The translations under genes were made by a program, and so were the position numbers. Below the pieces are notes generated by a model that had not been told where the DNA came from, ran no database searches, and saw only the letters and a list, made by a program, of their open reading frames with translations. 64,000 nt of DNA from Methanobacterium aggregans (GTDB taxonomy: Archaea; Methanobacteriota; Methanobacteria; Methanobacteriales; Methanobacteriaceae): NCBI RefSeq assembly GCF_017874455.1, contig NZ_JAGGLN010000006.1, forward strand, positions 1-64,000, in the 5' to 3' direction. This document shows, piece after piece, positions 1-8,766 of the stretch (position 1 is the stretch's first letter; each line of letters starts with the position of its first letter).

Positions 1-55
1 TTTTTGATTGTACTGTAGACGGGAGTCTATGGGAACTCTTTAACGCTGCCGGCCA
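1..55 (+). rRNA. rrf: 5S ribosomal RNA, 3' end only
   Basis: The window opens inside what reads as the last 55 or so bases of an archaeal 5S rRNA. The segment has the expected order: the GTACTG stretch, a hairpin TAGAC-GGGA-GTCTA (16-29), then GGGAACTC and the closing CGCTGCCGGCC that would pair with the missing 5' end. The gene starts outside the window, so helix I cannot be checked. The exact 3' end (54-56) is inferred. Confidence 0.72.
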
Positions 56-186
56 TACCCTTTAAAATTATATTACTAAAATAAAACACATTTTTCTAAA
101 CTTTAAAACAATTAAAATACTTTATTTTATGTTAAAAATTATTTTTAACCCCATTTAAATTATCCAGGTGATTTAACACCTGTGAT

Positions 187-228
187 CCACTTCATAGTAT
201 CTATCATTTGGTAGTGCTATGAACGTGG
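187..228. other. Long imperfect hairpin between 5S rRNA and the iron operon
   Basis: CCAC at 187-190 pairs with GTGG at 225-228, then TTCATAG-TA pairs with TGCTATGAA, and CTATC (201-205) pairs with GGTAG (210-214) around a 4-base ATTT loop. There are two single-base bulges and two G-T pairs, for about 18 base pairs in all. A second small palindrome, CAGGTG-ATTTAA-CACCTG, lies at 166-183. No long T-run follows, so it is not a textbook terminator. It could be an RNA-processing signal of the rRNA transcript, a small RNA, or a decayed inverted repeat. Confidence 0.45.
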
Positions 229-408
229 AACCCCCTTTAATTAATATAATTTATTTTAAAACTGAAACTTAACTTCAAGATTTGAGGATCCATTTTTTTT
301 TATTCACTGATTTTTAATTATTAATTCACCAAGTATTCTGTAGATCAAATTTTAAATTAAGCCACTTACAGATACCTGCTATTTTCTTACCCTAATAAAA
401 ACACAAAA

Positions 409-417
409 TTTATATAT
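409..417 (+). promoter_or_regulatory. TATA box of the feo operon
   Basis: TTTATATAT follows an A-rich stretch that could serve as BRE. Transcription would begin about 25 bases on, near 437-440, which falls inside the first DtxR-type box. This leaves a leader of about 95 bases before feoA. Confidence 0.55.
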
Positions 418-427
418 CATAAAAATG

Positions 428-460
428 TTAGGTTTACCTAATGGGGTTAGGTTTACCTAA
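428..460 (+). promoter_or_regulatory. Tandem DtxR/IdeR-type operator boxes
   Basis: Two identical 14-base copies of TTAGGTTTACCTAA stand at 428-441 and 447-460, 19 bases centre to centre. The TTAGG/CCTAA arms match the known binding pattern of DtxR/IdeR metalloregulators. They overlap the predicted transcript start of feoA-feoB, as expected for metal-dependent repression. The likely ligand protein is the DtxR-family regulator at 2724-3179, at the far end of the same gene cluster; that assignment is inference. Confidence 0.85.
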
Positions 461-532
461 CACTTGTGATTTGAATTAGATTACCCAGTAGAATTATCAA
501 ATTTATCAAAATTATATATGGAAGGAATGGTA

Positions 533-781
533 ATGATCTCACTTACAAAACTCTCAGTAGGCGAAAATGCAGTTATAGTGGAAATAAAAGGCGGGCTTGG
601 TTTCAAAAAACGTCTTGAATCTTTAAATTTAAGGAAAGGTAAATCTCTTCGTAAGATATCTTCAGCACCCTTCCATGGACCTGTTGTAATTGAAATTGGA
701 GGATGTAAAATAGCCATAGGTCAAGGAATGGCTTCAAAGATACTGGTGGAGGTTGCCCATGAAAATACTTTTAATGGGTAA
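533..781 (+). CDS. feoA: Ferrous iron transport protein A (FeoA)
   Basis: This small cytoplasmic SH3-like protein assists the FeoB ferrous iron permease. The 82-residue product has the FeoA pattern: an N-terminal LTKLSVGE segment, the KGGLGFKKRLESLNLRKGK core, and a C-terminal strand ending with GMASKILVEV. Possible starts at 518, 527 and 533 are in frame. The ATG at 533 is chosen because GGAAGGA (520-526) sits six bases before it. The gene overlaps feoB by 23 bases, so the two are probably translationally coupled. It lies directly behind two DtxR-type boxes and should be induced when iron is low. Confidence 0.9.
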   Translation: MISLTKLSVGENAVIVEIKGGLGFKKRLESLNLRKGKSLRKISSAPFHGPVVIEIGGCKIAIGQGMASKILVEVAHENTFNG

Positions 782-2480
782 TCCCAATGTGGGTAAAAGT
801 GTTGTATTCTCAAGACTCACAGGTGTTCATGTAGTATCCTCAAACTACCCTGGAACAACTGTGGGTTACACCAAGGGAAAAATAAATGTTGGAACTGAAG
901 AAGCAGACATGATGGATGTCCCGGGCACCTACTCATTAACTCCATCCTGCAAAGCTGAAGAAGTTGCAAGGGACATGTTCTTTGATGAAAAACCTGATCT
1001 CGTTGTGAATGTCCTTGATTCAACCAACCTTGAGCGAAACTTGTTTCTCACACTACAGATACTTGAGTCTGGAATTCCAACTGTGATAGTTCTCAACATG
1101 TGGGATGCAGCAAAGAGGAAAGGAGTTCACATAAATCTGGAGAAACTCACAAAATCACTTGGAGTTCCTGTTATACCTGCAACAGCAGTAACTGGTGAGG
1201 GAATAAATGAAACAGTATCCAAAATAAATGAAGTTTCAAAGGGTATGGATAGTTACAAGCCTAAGATCACTTCCATGAATGGTGATGAGAGATGGGCATT
1301 TATAGGCAATATCTTGGATGATGTTCAGAGAATAGAGCACAGACATCCAACCATACTTGAAAGGTTAGAAGACGCATCTGTACATCCAGTTTTTGGATTT
1401 GTCATTGCAGCCGTAGTTCTTTACATAACCCTAGAAGTTGTTGTGGGATTAAGCAACATGATGATAACCTACATCATGGATCCCTTCTACTACAACTACT
1501 ACGGACCATTCATAACCAATCTGATTTCAGGGTGGTTCCCAAACAGCATAGTACAGTCAATTCTTGTGGGAACAGGATACCAAGATGCAACATCCTTTGG
1601 AATCCTAACAACTGGGGTGTACGTGGAATTTGCAGTTGTACTGCCATACATACTGTTCTTCTACTTCATGCTGGGAGTTCTTGAGGATTTTGGATACCTT
1701 CCAAGACTCGCAGTGCTCATCGATAGTTTGATGCATAAAATAGGGCTTCACGGATACTCAGTAATACCAATAATACTCGGATTCGGTTGCAATTTTCCTG
1801 CAGTCATGTCAACAAGGATACTTGAGGGTAAACGTGAAAAATTCATAGCTGCAACATTGATAGCAATTTCAGTACCATGCATGGCCCAAACCGCAGTTAT
1901 AATTGGCCTTTTAGGTCCCTACGGTCTGCAGTATATTGCAATAGTTTATGGAACCCTCTTCTTAATATTCATATTTGTGGGAATGCTCCTTAACAGACTG
2001 ATCAAGGGTGAAAGTCCTGAGGTGTTCCTTGAAATACCTCCATACAGAATCCCACACCTTAACACCCTCCTGAAAAAGACATGGTTCAGGGTTAAGGCTT
2101 TTGTAATTGAAGCTGTACCCTTTGTTTTCCTTGGAGTTCTTGCAATCAACCTCCTCTACATATTCGGTATTATGAATGTTATTATTGCAGCACTTTCCCC
2201 TGTACTTTCAAACCTCTTTGGACTTCCAAACGATGCAATAGGTGCCCTTGTAATGGGACTCTTAAGAAAGGATCTTGCAACTGCAATGCTTGCACCATTG
2301 AACCTTGGAATCAACCAGCTGGTTGTTGCATCAACAGTTCTTGCAGTGAGTTTTCCATGTATCGCAACCCTTGTTATCCTCCTGAAGGAAATTGGAATTA
2401 AAGATACTCTGAAAACACTTGCACTCATGATGGGCATGGCGCTGGTTGTTGGAACCATACTCCACCTTATACTTGGATAA
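759..2480 (+). CDS. feoB: Ferrous iron transport protein B (FeoB)
   Basis: FeoB is the GTPase-linked Fe(II) permease of the cell membrane. The 573-residue protein starts with the G domain: G1 GNPNVGKS at residues 7-14, the G2 threonines near 33-34, G3 DVPG near 54-57 and G4 NMWD near 114-117. A helical region follows and then about seven to eight membrane segments with the two Gate repeats, including the GFGCNFPAVMSTRIL segment. It is shorter than bacterial FeoB (about 770) and ends right after the last membrane helix. The start at 759 has GGAGGT five bases upstream; a TTG at 753 is in frame but unlikely. The gene overlaps feoA. Confidence 0.95.
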   Translation: MKILLMGNPNVGKSVVFSRLTGVHVVSSNYPGTTVGYTKGKINVGTEEADMMDVPGTYSLTPSCKAEEVARDMFFDEKPDLVVNVLDSTNLERNLFLTLQILESGIPTVIVLNMWDAAKRKGVHINLEKLTKSLGVPVIPATAVTGEGINETVSKINEVSKGMDSYKPKITSMNGDERWAFIGNILDDVQRIEHRHPTILERLEDASVHPVFGFVIAAVVLYITLEVVVGLSNMMITYIMDPFYYNYYGPFITNLISGWFPNSIVQSILVGTGYQDATSFGILTTGVYVEFAVVLPYILFFYFMLGVLEDFGYLPRLAVLIDSLMHKIGLHGYSVIPIILGFGCNFPAVMSTRILEGKREKFIAATLIAISVPCMAQTAVIIGLLGPYGLQYIAIVYGTLFLIFIFVGMLLNRLIKGESPEVFLEIPPYRIPHLNTLLKKTWFRVKAFVIEAVPFVFLGVLAINLLYIFGIMNVIIAALSPVLSNLFGLPNDAIGALVMGLLRKDLATAMLAPLNLGINQLVVASTVLAVSFPCIATLVILLKEIGIKDTLKTLALMMGMALVVGTILHLILG

Positions 2481-2507
2481 AAAAAATCGATATTATATGG
2501 TGATCAA

Positions 2508-2684
2508 ATGAAAATTCTTGATTTATTGAAAAGATCCCTTAAAAAAACCCTTAAACACGACTGTGAAAGTTGTGGAATGTGCAGTAATGACTCTGTTCAT
2601 GTAAAATGGGTTACTAAAGAATCTGACAAGGACAGAGATGATGATGCAGAGGATGCTTCTGCAGATGAAGGGGAAAATAATTAA
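2508..2684 (+). CDS. 58-residue Cys-rich acidic-tailed peptide of the feo operon
   Basis: The gene is too short for most callers but well supported. GGTGATC, the exact anti-16S match, lies just before the ATG, and the gene fits between feoB and the regulator with short gaps. The product has a basic amphipathic N-terminus (KILDLLKRSLKKTLKH), a CESCGMC motif (C-x2-C-x2-C, residues 19-25) and a very acidic C-terminal tail rich in D and E. Other Feo operons carry small partners such as FeoC, some with Cys clusters, so a metal- or Fe-S-sensing accessory role is plausible. There is no sequence proof that this is FeoC. Confidence 0.75.
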   Translation: MKILDLLKRSLKKTLKHDCESCGMCSNDSVHVKWVTKESDKDRDDDAEDASADEGENN

Positions 2685-2723
2685 ATAGAGAACAAGATAA
2701 TGAATGAAGAGGAGGTTAATTAG

Positions 2724-3179
2724 ATGAGCAGTTCTCTGAAACTTACCAAGAGTATTGAAGACTATCTGGAGGTCATGTACAACCTTCAAAAAAACAATGG
2801 AACCATAAAAGTTAAGGATATTGCATTGAATCTTAACGTTAAACCTCCGAGTGTTGTTGAAGCAATCAAAAAACTTTCTGAAAGTGAACTTGTCTCATAC
2901 GAACGTTACGGGGATATAAATCTCACCAAAAAGGGGTTTGAGATAGCAGAGAATGTTATACACAAACATGATATAATTAAAAACTTTTTAAATATCCTAG
3001 GTGTAGATATGGATACTGCAGATGAAGAAGCATGTGCAATGGAACATATTTTGAATTCTTCAACCATAAACAAACTTAAAAAATTTGCAGATTTCGCGAA
3101 GATGTATCCTGAAGCTCCAAATTTTTTTGAATCATTCCATCACTACGAGAAATATGGGGAATTACCTGATAATGATTGA
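2724..3179 (+). CDS. DtxR/MntR-family metal-dependent transcriptional regulator
   Basis: The 151-residue protein has the DtxR layout: an N-terminal winged helix (SIEDYLEVMYNLQ start, then VKDIALNLNVKPPSVVEAIKKLSESELVSYERYGDINLTKKG) followed by a dimerisation/metal-binding domain with H79-type and E residues (IIKNFLNILGVD, DEEACAMEHIL). There is no C-terminal SH3/FeoA domain, so it is the short MntR-like type. The ATG at 2724 follows a GGAGGT site. Its place at the end of the feo genes and the two DtxR-type boxes at 428-460 argue that it represses this operon when Fe(II) or Mn(II) is plentiful. Confidence 0.9.
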   Translation: MSSSLKLTKSIEDYLEVMYNLQKNNGTIKVKDIALNLNVKPPSVVEAIKKLSESELVSYERYGDINLTKKGFEIAENVIHKHDIIKNFLNILGVDMDTADEEACAMEHILNSSTINKLKKFADFAKMYPEAPNFFESFHHYEKYGELPDND

Positions 3180-3315
3180 TTCAGATTTCAAAATCTATCT
3201 CAATCCTCATTTTTATTAATCCCCTATTTTAAACAACTTTTTATCAATACCTTACTGAAACAACTCTTTTAATAAAAAAAAATAAAAATATATTAATATA
3301 TTCTCATAGGAACAT

Positions 3316-4287
3316 CTAAAATTGAGATAAAAAATTTTCAATGGGGGTTTCCATTTTTTCAACTTCATTGATACCCAGATGGCCCAGTTTAGATTTATAC
3401 AAAACCAGTTCTGAATTATCTATAGCTTTTGAAAGTGGAATAGCATCCAATTCTGGTGGGAAGAAATTATCCTCTTCAATACCAATAATAAGGGTTTTTG
3501 CTTTGATCTTAGATAACTCTGGTTCCAGGTTGTAGGAAATTGCAGCATCATTCCTCCAGACAACATCGTTGGCATCCATTTTTCTACCTTCAATTCCCTG
3601 TTCATTAAAAGCATGGAGCAACTCAGCATTATCACTGAACTCATGATGATAGTAAGAATCTGAGAAGACAAATAAGAACTCGAGCTTGTTAACCTTTTCA
3701 AGTGCATCTTCTGGGTTGTGAATGTACCTGCCCCTTTGATAATCTGGATCTTTCTGGATTATGGAGTTGCAAAGCTCAGACATTAACAGATTCCTGCCCT
3801 TAACAGATGGACCCGTTACAATGGGTACAATAAAATCCATAAAATCAGGGTGTCGCACTGCCCATTCAAGACTCTGAAAACCGCCCATGGATGTTCCAAC
3901 CACACCTTTAAGATGTTTGATGTTTAATTTTTCATTTAAAAGACGGTACTGTGCATTAACCATATCTTTCACTGTGTACCTCGGAAAATCAGCACCCAAA
4001 CCCGAGTTTGATGGTTTGGACGATCCTCCAGATCCCAGGGAAGTTGTGCAGATTATGAAATATTTATCAGTATCAATGGCCTTCCCAGGCCCCATAATGG
4101 GCTTGAAACGCTTTACAGATCCGTAGTCACCAGAGGATCCATGGATGAAAAGTACTCCATTGGTTATATTACCATGGGCATCCTTCCTGGCAGTTCCAAA
4201 ACTGGCGTACTCCATCTTCAATTCTTCCAAAACATCTCCAGATTTGAATTCAAAGTCTTTCAAGTATTCAAATGACGGTTTTAACAT
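3316..4287 (-). CDS. Homoserine O-acetyltransferase-like alpha/beta hydrolase
   Basis: The 323-residue cytoplasmic alpha/beta-hydrolase-fold protein resembles the MetX family. The nucleophile elbow is GTSMGG near residues 132-137; the acid is in IGIEEDNFFPP near 270; the histidine is in SKLGHLG near 303. The N-terminal part has the oxyanion-hole region LFIHGSSGD. MetX enzymes transfer acetyl from acetyl-CoA to homoserine, and this copy is shorter than the usual 350-490 residues. The true substrate cannot be told from sequence; a homoserine or related acyltransferase, or an esterase, is possible. It stands alone, convergent with the feo genes. Confidence 0.75.
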   Translation of the reverse strand: MLKPSFEYLKDFEFKSGDVLEELKMEYASFGTARKDAHGNITNGVLFIHGSSGDYGSVKRFKPIMGPGKAIDTDKYFIICTTSLGSGGSSKPSNSGLGADFPRYTVKDMVNAQYRLLNEKLNIKHLKGVVGTSMGGFQSLEWAVRHPDFMDFIVPIVTGPSVKGRNLLMSELCNSIIQKDPDYQRGRYIHNPEDALEKVNKLEFLFVFSDSYYHHEFSDNAELLHAFNEQGIEGRKMDANDVVWRNDAAISYNLEPELSKIKAKTLIIGIEEDNFFPPELDAIPLSKAIDNSELVLYKSKLGHLGINEVEKMETPIENFLSQF

Positions 4288-4553
4288 GGGAATTCCAGCT
4301 CTCCTCTAACTTCATTATTAACCTTTAATTTTAAAAGAATTTTTTTAAAAAAATAGTTACAGATCCTTTTTAATCAAATTTCAACCATTTTTTTTACTAT
4401 GAACTAAAAAAATATTATAAAATAGGGTAAACAGTGTATCAAGTTCATATTAAGAATTTTTACATTTTAATTGATATAACACAACATTATTTTTTTTATA
4501 AAGCTTTTTATAGGTACTGCCCATTTACTGTTGGATATAACTTCAATTCAATC

Positions 4554-5006
4554 TCAAAGATTCTCCCTTATTTTGTCTGAAATAATTTTTCTGGTTTGGA
4601 GAGATATGTTCTTAATGGGTTGGGGTTTCATATGGCCGAAGTATACATCTTCAAATGTTAAACCATTCAATTTCACTTCATGGTTGTAACGAGGTATTAA
4701 ATGCCAGTGAAGGTGTGGTTCTGGGGGGTTCTTCAGGTAAGATGCATTCATCAAACAGCCCCAGTTGAACATGGTGGCATTGAAGGCCCCCTTTAAAGTA
4801 TGTTCCATTCTTTTAACCAGAAATGCGAAATCCTGCCATTCCTCCAGTTCAAGGCCTGATAAATTCTCTAAATGTCTATTCAACGCCAAAACACAGGTTC
4901 CAATGAGACTCTGGTTGGGTGCTAAAAAAACTATCCAGTGACGAGTTTCTAAAAGAAGATCCCCGAAGTTCTCCTTTTCCAGAATTTTACAGTACTTGCA
5001 TTCCAT
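4554..5006 (-). CDS. HIT family protein
   Basis: The protein carries the histidine-triad signature PHLHWHLIPRY (H-x-H-x-H) near its centre-right, which forms the nucleotide alpha-phosphate site of HIT hydrolases and transferases. The N-terminus MECKYCKILE has the C-x2-C pair seen in zinc-binding HIT proteins. The start at 5006 (150 residues) is chosen because the family core begins there and an AT-rich box lies about 27 bases upstream, suggesting a leaderless message; upstream ATGs at 5027 and 5069 are in frame but have no ribosome site. The substrate is unknown. This copy has a longer tail than minimal HIT proteins. Confidence 0.8.
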   Translation of the reverse strand: MECKYCKILEKENFGDLLLETRHWIVFLAPNQSLIGTCVLALNRHLENLSGLELEEWQDFAFLVKRMEHTLKGAFNATMFNWGCLMNASYLKNPPEPHLHWHLIPRYNHEVKLNGLTFEDVYFGHMKPQPIKNISLQTRKIISDKIRENL

Positions 5007-5239
5007 GTTAGTAGTATGTGAATTCATGTAAATAATTTGAATGAATTTTGAACTCATAATTGACTTCAATGAACGCCTTCTTCAAAATCCAATGAAACAA
5101 TTTTTCATAAATAAAAATCATCATTAACTCCAAATGTAGCACAGTTAAAAAGGTAGATTTGAAAATAATTTTATGAGAAGTTTCAATCTTAAACCAATTC
5201 AAACCTTTAAATTTAATTCATAAACTTTAAAATCAAGTT

Positions 5240-5995
5240 TTAACCTAACTTCGATAGAATGAAGGAAATTATGAACCCCAGTACCGTTATCATACCTGCA
5301 AGGTTATGTGTTTCTGAAAAAGCTTCAGGAATCATGGTGTCAACGAGCATGGCAAGGATACCACCTGCTGAAAGAGATAAAACAATTGCTATAACTCCAG
5401 GATCGAAATGACCGAATATGGTGTAACCTGCAAGGGATGAAAAACCTGTGCAGATGGTTACTCCAATCCAGAGGAGAAATACAGGCGCTGCACGCCAGCC
5501 CATTGTTTTGAGTCCTGCAGAACTTGAAAGACCTTCAGGTATGTTTGAGAGAAATATTGCAACAACTGTTGCAGTGCTCACAACACCTCCCTCGATCATG
5601 GTGAGTCCTATGGCTATGGATTCAGGTATTCCATCGATGATGGAACCCACTGCAATTGCAGGGCCGCTGCTTTCAAAACCATTTCCTGATAACATCTTTT
5701 TATCGGAACGTTTACGATGCTTGGCACCGCTGCGTGCAAGGTAGATATTTGCAGCTGTAAAAATGGTTGCTCCAAGGAGAAATCCAAGGATAACATTGTA
5801 AACTCCTCCAACAGTGTAGGCTTCACTGAGAAGTTCGAATGAAACTGCGGACATCAGAACTCCTGCACCAAATGCCATTATGGCTGCGATGATACGCTGT
5901 GGAATTTTGAAGAAGTACCCTGCAACAGCACCAACGAGCAGTGCTGAGCCTGCAAACAAACCCCATATTCCTGCCATCATCCATGTTGGAAACAT
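5240..5995 (-). CDS. ZIP family divalent metal transporter
   Basis: The 251-residue membrane protein has about eight hydrophobic segments and the two ZIP metal-site helices: GSIIDGIPESIAIG in TM4 and LSNIPEGLSSS in TM5. These supply the Asp/Glu and Asn/Glu ligands of the binuclear metal path. A short basic loop (GAKHRKRSDKK) lies between TM3 and TM4. ZIP proteins import Zn(II), Fe(II) or related metals into the cytoplasm. The canonical first histidine of the HNFPEG form is replaced by D-G-I-P-E-S. No metalloregulator box was seen upstream, so its cation is unassigned. Confidence 0.85.
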   Translation of the reverse strand: MFPTWMMAGIWGLFAGSALLVGAVAGYFFKIPQRIIAAIMAFGAGVLMSAVSFELLSEAYTVGGVYNVILGFLLGATIFTAANIYLARSGAKHRKRSDKKMLSGNGFESSGPAIAVGSIIDGIPESIAIGLTMIEGGVVSTATVVAIFLSNIPEGLSSSAGLKTMGWRAAPVFLLWIGVTICTGFSSLAGYTIFGHFDPGVIAIVLSLSAGGILAMLVDTMIPEAFSETHNLAGMITVLGFIISFILSKLG

Positions 5996-6149
5996 TTTAT
6001 TAACCCTTCACCATTCATTACTTAAGATTGAATCTAACTCAATGGATTATTGTCAGAGGATTCTTATAATTTTTCTTATTTAACACAGTTAATGCAAAAT
6101 AATCAGAGTGTACTTTCAAGGAGTTATATATTTAAATAGAAACTTTGAA

Positions 6150-6698
6150 TTAAGTTAAGGAATTCTCCTCCAGATAATGGAGATTCAAAACCTTTGCAAC
6201 ACATATTTCATCTCCATCTCCCAGTTTTATTTTTCCAAGACCCTTTATGTTACGTCCATTGATCATGGTCCCATTCTTAGTGTGGAGATCCTCAATGTAA
6301 ACCCCATCATCAAACTTTGTGAGCCTGAAATGAGTTTTTCCTATAAATAAAAGCTTTTCAGATGAAACAAGACCTAAAAAATCTTCCCTTCCAAGTACAT
6401 GTTCATAGTTTTTTATAACGACCTCATTTTTATTATCCAAAACAAGCTTTGCAAGTAGATTTTGGGGTTTTATCAATACTGTATCTTCTTCCATTTTCGG
6501 CTTTGATTCAAGCCTTCTTTGAAGGTATATTAAACCAAAACCAATTATAATTGCTGTTATAACTGCATAAAAGAAGCTTTTCAGAGGATTTTTAGACCAG
6601 TTGTAGAGTATGCTGCTTAACAATATCAGTAAACTAATTACAAGGAGTATGTAAATTAAGATCATCTTCCAATGAGATTTTGTCTTCAAATTTAACAC
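6150..6698 (-). CDS. Membrane-anchored FHA domain protein
   Basis: Two N-terminal membrane helices (residues about 12-28 and 38-58) are followed by a linker and a C-terminal forkhead-associated domain with HTKNGTMINGRNIKG and a preceding LGREDF strand. FHA domains bind phosphothreonine peptides. The phosphate-binding loop is VLGRED...IGKTHFRL and the SxxNG-like turn is TKNGT. The 182-residue protein starts at a GTG without a clear ribosome site; an internal ATG at 6665 is an alternative start. It is a close paralog of the FHA protein at 11277-11828. No Ser/Thr kinase gene is seen nearby. Confidence 0.75.
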   Translation of the reverse strand: MLNLKTKSHWKMILIYILLVISLLILLSSILYNWSKNPLKSFFYAVITAIIIGFGLIYLQRRLESKPKMEEDTVLIKPQNLLAKLVLDNKNEVVIKNYEHVLGREDFLGLVSSEKLLFIGKTHFRLTKFDDGVYIEDLHTKNGTMINGRNIKGLGKIKLGDGDEICVAKVLNLHYLEENSLT

Positions 6699-6883
6699 CT
6701 GAAGCTCTTAATGACTTCATCAGAACTTTTAAGTAATTTATAAGCACTATTATTATCTATATTTGGGGGATTATATATTTGATTGGACTGTTTTTTGACC
6801 TGGAAATACTGAATAATTATTAAAAATAATGTAAAACATATTATAGGTGAGGTATTTCTGTCAGTTCCGTTAAAAATGATTCT

Positions 6884-7642
6884 ATGAAATTTTTATCAGA
6901 GAAAAATCCAGATATCCAGCGCACATTTGAAATCATAAATGAAGGAATATCAAAAAGAGCTTTCATAGTTCTAATGGCATGTTGCAAGGTTTTATATCAG
7001 GGCAGGGCCCGGAGCCGTTTGGGATCCGGTGATAGATTCATCATAATCAAGCCAGACGGATCATTCATGGTTCACCAGGACAGAAACCTGGAACCTGTAA
7101 ACTGGCAGCCACCTAAATCCAACTGCAAGGCAAATCTGAAAAACGGCATCCTCCATATCACAGGCTCAAGAAGAAACCCACCTGAAAGTCTGGAAGTGGA
7201 AATCCACTCCACCTACATGGCATCATATTTCATTGGGGAAGATTCCAAGGAACTGGAACTTGCAGGTTACGAGGAAAACATGAGGGAAATGGTTTTTGAA
7301 AGCCCAGAACTCATTGAAGAAGGGTTCAGACCAACAAGCAGGGAATATCAAACAGAAAACGGATTCATTGACATACTTGGAAAGGATAAAAATGGCACAT
7401 TAATGGTTCTTGAACTTAAAAGCCGACGTGCAGGTGTTAACGCTGTGAAACAGCTGAAGAAGTACATGGACTGCTTCATGGATCACAAGGAATTCGTCAG
7501 GGGCATGCTGGTTGCACCATCGGTAACAGACGATGCAATGGAACTATTGGAGGAATACCAGCTTGAATTCAAGGAACTTAAACCTCCAATGGAACTTGGT
7601 GGGGGTAAAAATCTGACTCTGGACTTTTTCAGCTCCAGTTAA
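6884..7642 (+). CDS. nucS: Mismatch-specific endonuclease EndoMS/NucS
   Basis: This is archaeal NucS, a PD-(D/E)XK nuclease that cuts both strands at mismatched bases (G-T, G-G, T-T) and takes the place of MutS-MutL repair in many archaea. The 252-residue product has the N-terminal DNA-binding/dimer domain (RARSRLGSGDRFIIIKPDGSFMVHQ) and the C-terminal catalytic domain with ENGFIDILGKD, VLELKSRRAG and AVKQLKKYMD, giving the D-x(n)-E-x-K site. The tail LTLDFFSS is the PCNA-interacting-peptide-like end typical of archaeal NucS. The start at 6884 has no strong ribosome site, but GGTGAGG is about 30 bases upstream. Confidence 0.95.
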   Translation: MKFLSEKNPDIQRTFEIINEGISKRAFIVLMACCKVLYQGRARSRLGSGDRFIIIKPDGSFMVHQDRNLEPVNWQPPKSNCKANLKNGILHITGSRRNPPESLEVEIHSTYMASYFIGEDSKELELAGYEENMREMVFESPELIEEGFRPTSREYQTENGFIDILGKDKNGTLMVLELKSRRAGVNAVKQLKKYMDCFMDHKEFVRGMLVAPSVTDDAMELLEEYQLEFKELKPPMELGGGKNLTLDFFSSS

Positions 7643-7712
7643 CGCATCTTATTTTAATAAGATGAAAATAGAAAGATTTTATCAGATTTTATAAAAAATC
7701 AGGTTGGTTCAC

Positions 7713-8666
7713 ATGGAAAGGTATATAATAATTTTATTTGCAACGATCTTAACAGTATGCCTTGTTGGGGGCACATATAACTATTACACAGTTTCAGAGG
7801 AAACTATCACTGTAGGCTACCTTCCCACTAACCATGATTCTGCACTCTTTGTTGCAGATGCAAAGGGAATGTTTGAGAAGGAAGGAGTAAATATGCAGTT
7901 GGTTCCATTCAGGGATGGTTCAAGCCTTGTAGATGCATTAAATGATGGAAAGATCGATATTGGTTACTGTGGAGTTACACCAGTTACAACTGCCATCAGC
8001 CAGAAAAAACCCATAAAAGTTGTTGCAGCGGTGAACGAAGAAGGAAGTGGCATAGTTGTTGCTAAAAATCTTAGTGTGACTTCTGTCAATTATCTTGAAG
8101 GGAAAACAATTGCAGTACCTAAGAATGGTTCAATACAGGATGTTCTCTTGAATTATCTCTTTTGGAAGAATGGTTTAAACATTAGTGAAGTTAAAATCCA
8201 TGAAATGGAGGTACCACTCATGCCAGGAGCCTTGAAAAGTGGAGAAATTGATGGATTTATAGCGTGGGAACCCTACGTGTCCATTTCAAACCTTTCAAGT
8301 ACTGGGAATGTGTTTATGTATTCGGGTGACATATGGAAGAACTATCCATGTTGTGTTGTTGTTGCAAGTGAAAGTTTCATAAATAAAAAGCCTGAACTTC
8401 TCAGAAAATTCTTAAGGGTACATATGGAAGCAACAGATTACGTCAACAACCATAAAGATGAAACAGCAAAAATTGTGTCAAAAAAATTAGGAGTTAACCT
8501 TAAAAGTGAGGAAGTAGCTGTGGAACATGTTAAATTTGTGGCAATCCCTTCAGATCAATTTGAGACAGACACATTAAAGATAATAGACATTCAAAAACGT
8601 ATTGGTTATATTAAAGACAATATTACACCAAATGAAGTATTTGATCTGCAGTACCTTCCTACATAA
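7713..8666 (+). CDS. ABC transporter substrate-binding protein, SsuA/NMT1-like
   Basis: The 317-residue exported protein has an N-terminal hydrophobic anchor (IIILFATILTVCLVGGTYNYY) and a type II periplasmic-binding fold. Typical family blocks are VGYLPTNHDSALFVADAKGMFEKEG, VDALNDGKIDIGYCGVTP, GKTIAVPKNGSIQD and GALKSGEIDGFIAWEPY. Relatives bind sulfonates, taurine, nitrate or thiamine precursors. No permease or ATPase gene is next to it, so either it works with a transporter elsewhere or it has been recruited for another role. An in-frame TTG at 7704 is possible, but the ATG at 7713 places the basic residue right before the helix. Confidence 0.8.
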   Translation: MERYIIILFATILTVCLVGGTYNYYTVSEETITVGYLPTNHDSALFVADAKGMFEKEGVNMQLVPFRDGSSLVDALNDGKIDIGYCGVTPVTTAISQKKPIKVVAAVNEEGSGIVVAKNLSVTSVNYLEGKTIAVPKNGSIQDVLLNYLFWKNGLNISEVKIHEMEVPLMPGALKSGEIDGFIAWEPYVSISNLSSTGNVFMYSGDIWKNYPCCVVVASESFINKKPELLRKFLRVHMEATDYVNNHKDETAKIVSKKLGVNLKSEEVAVEHVKFVAIPSDQFETDTLKIIDIQKRIGYIKDNITPNEVFDLQYLPT

Positions 8667-8766
8667 CTATCCTTAAAATTAGAATTCAAGTTTAAACTTT
8701 TTTTTTATCTTCTTTTTTTATTTTAGATATATTCAAAAATTATATTCAATATCCTATTGGTGGATT

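Noticed and set aside
3180..3315. Terminator or small gene after dtxR
   Set aside because: The gap is AT-rich and has no stem with a T-run or credible frame.
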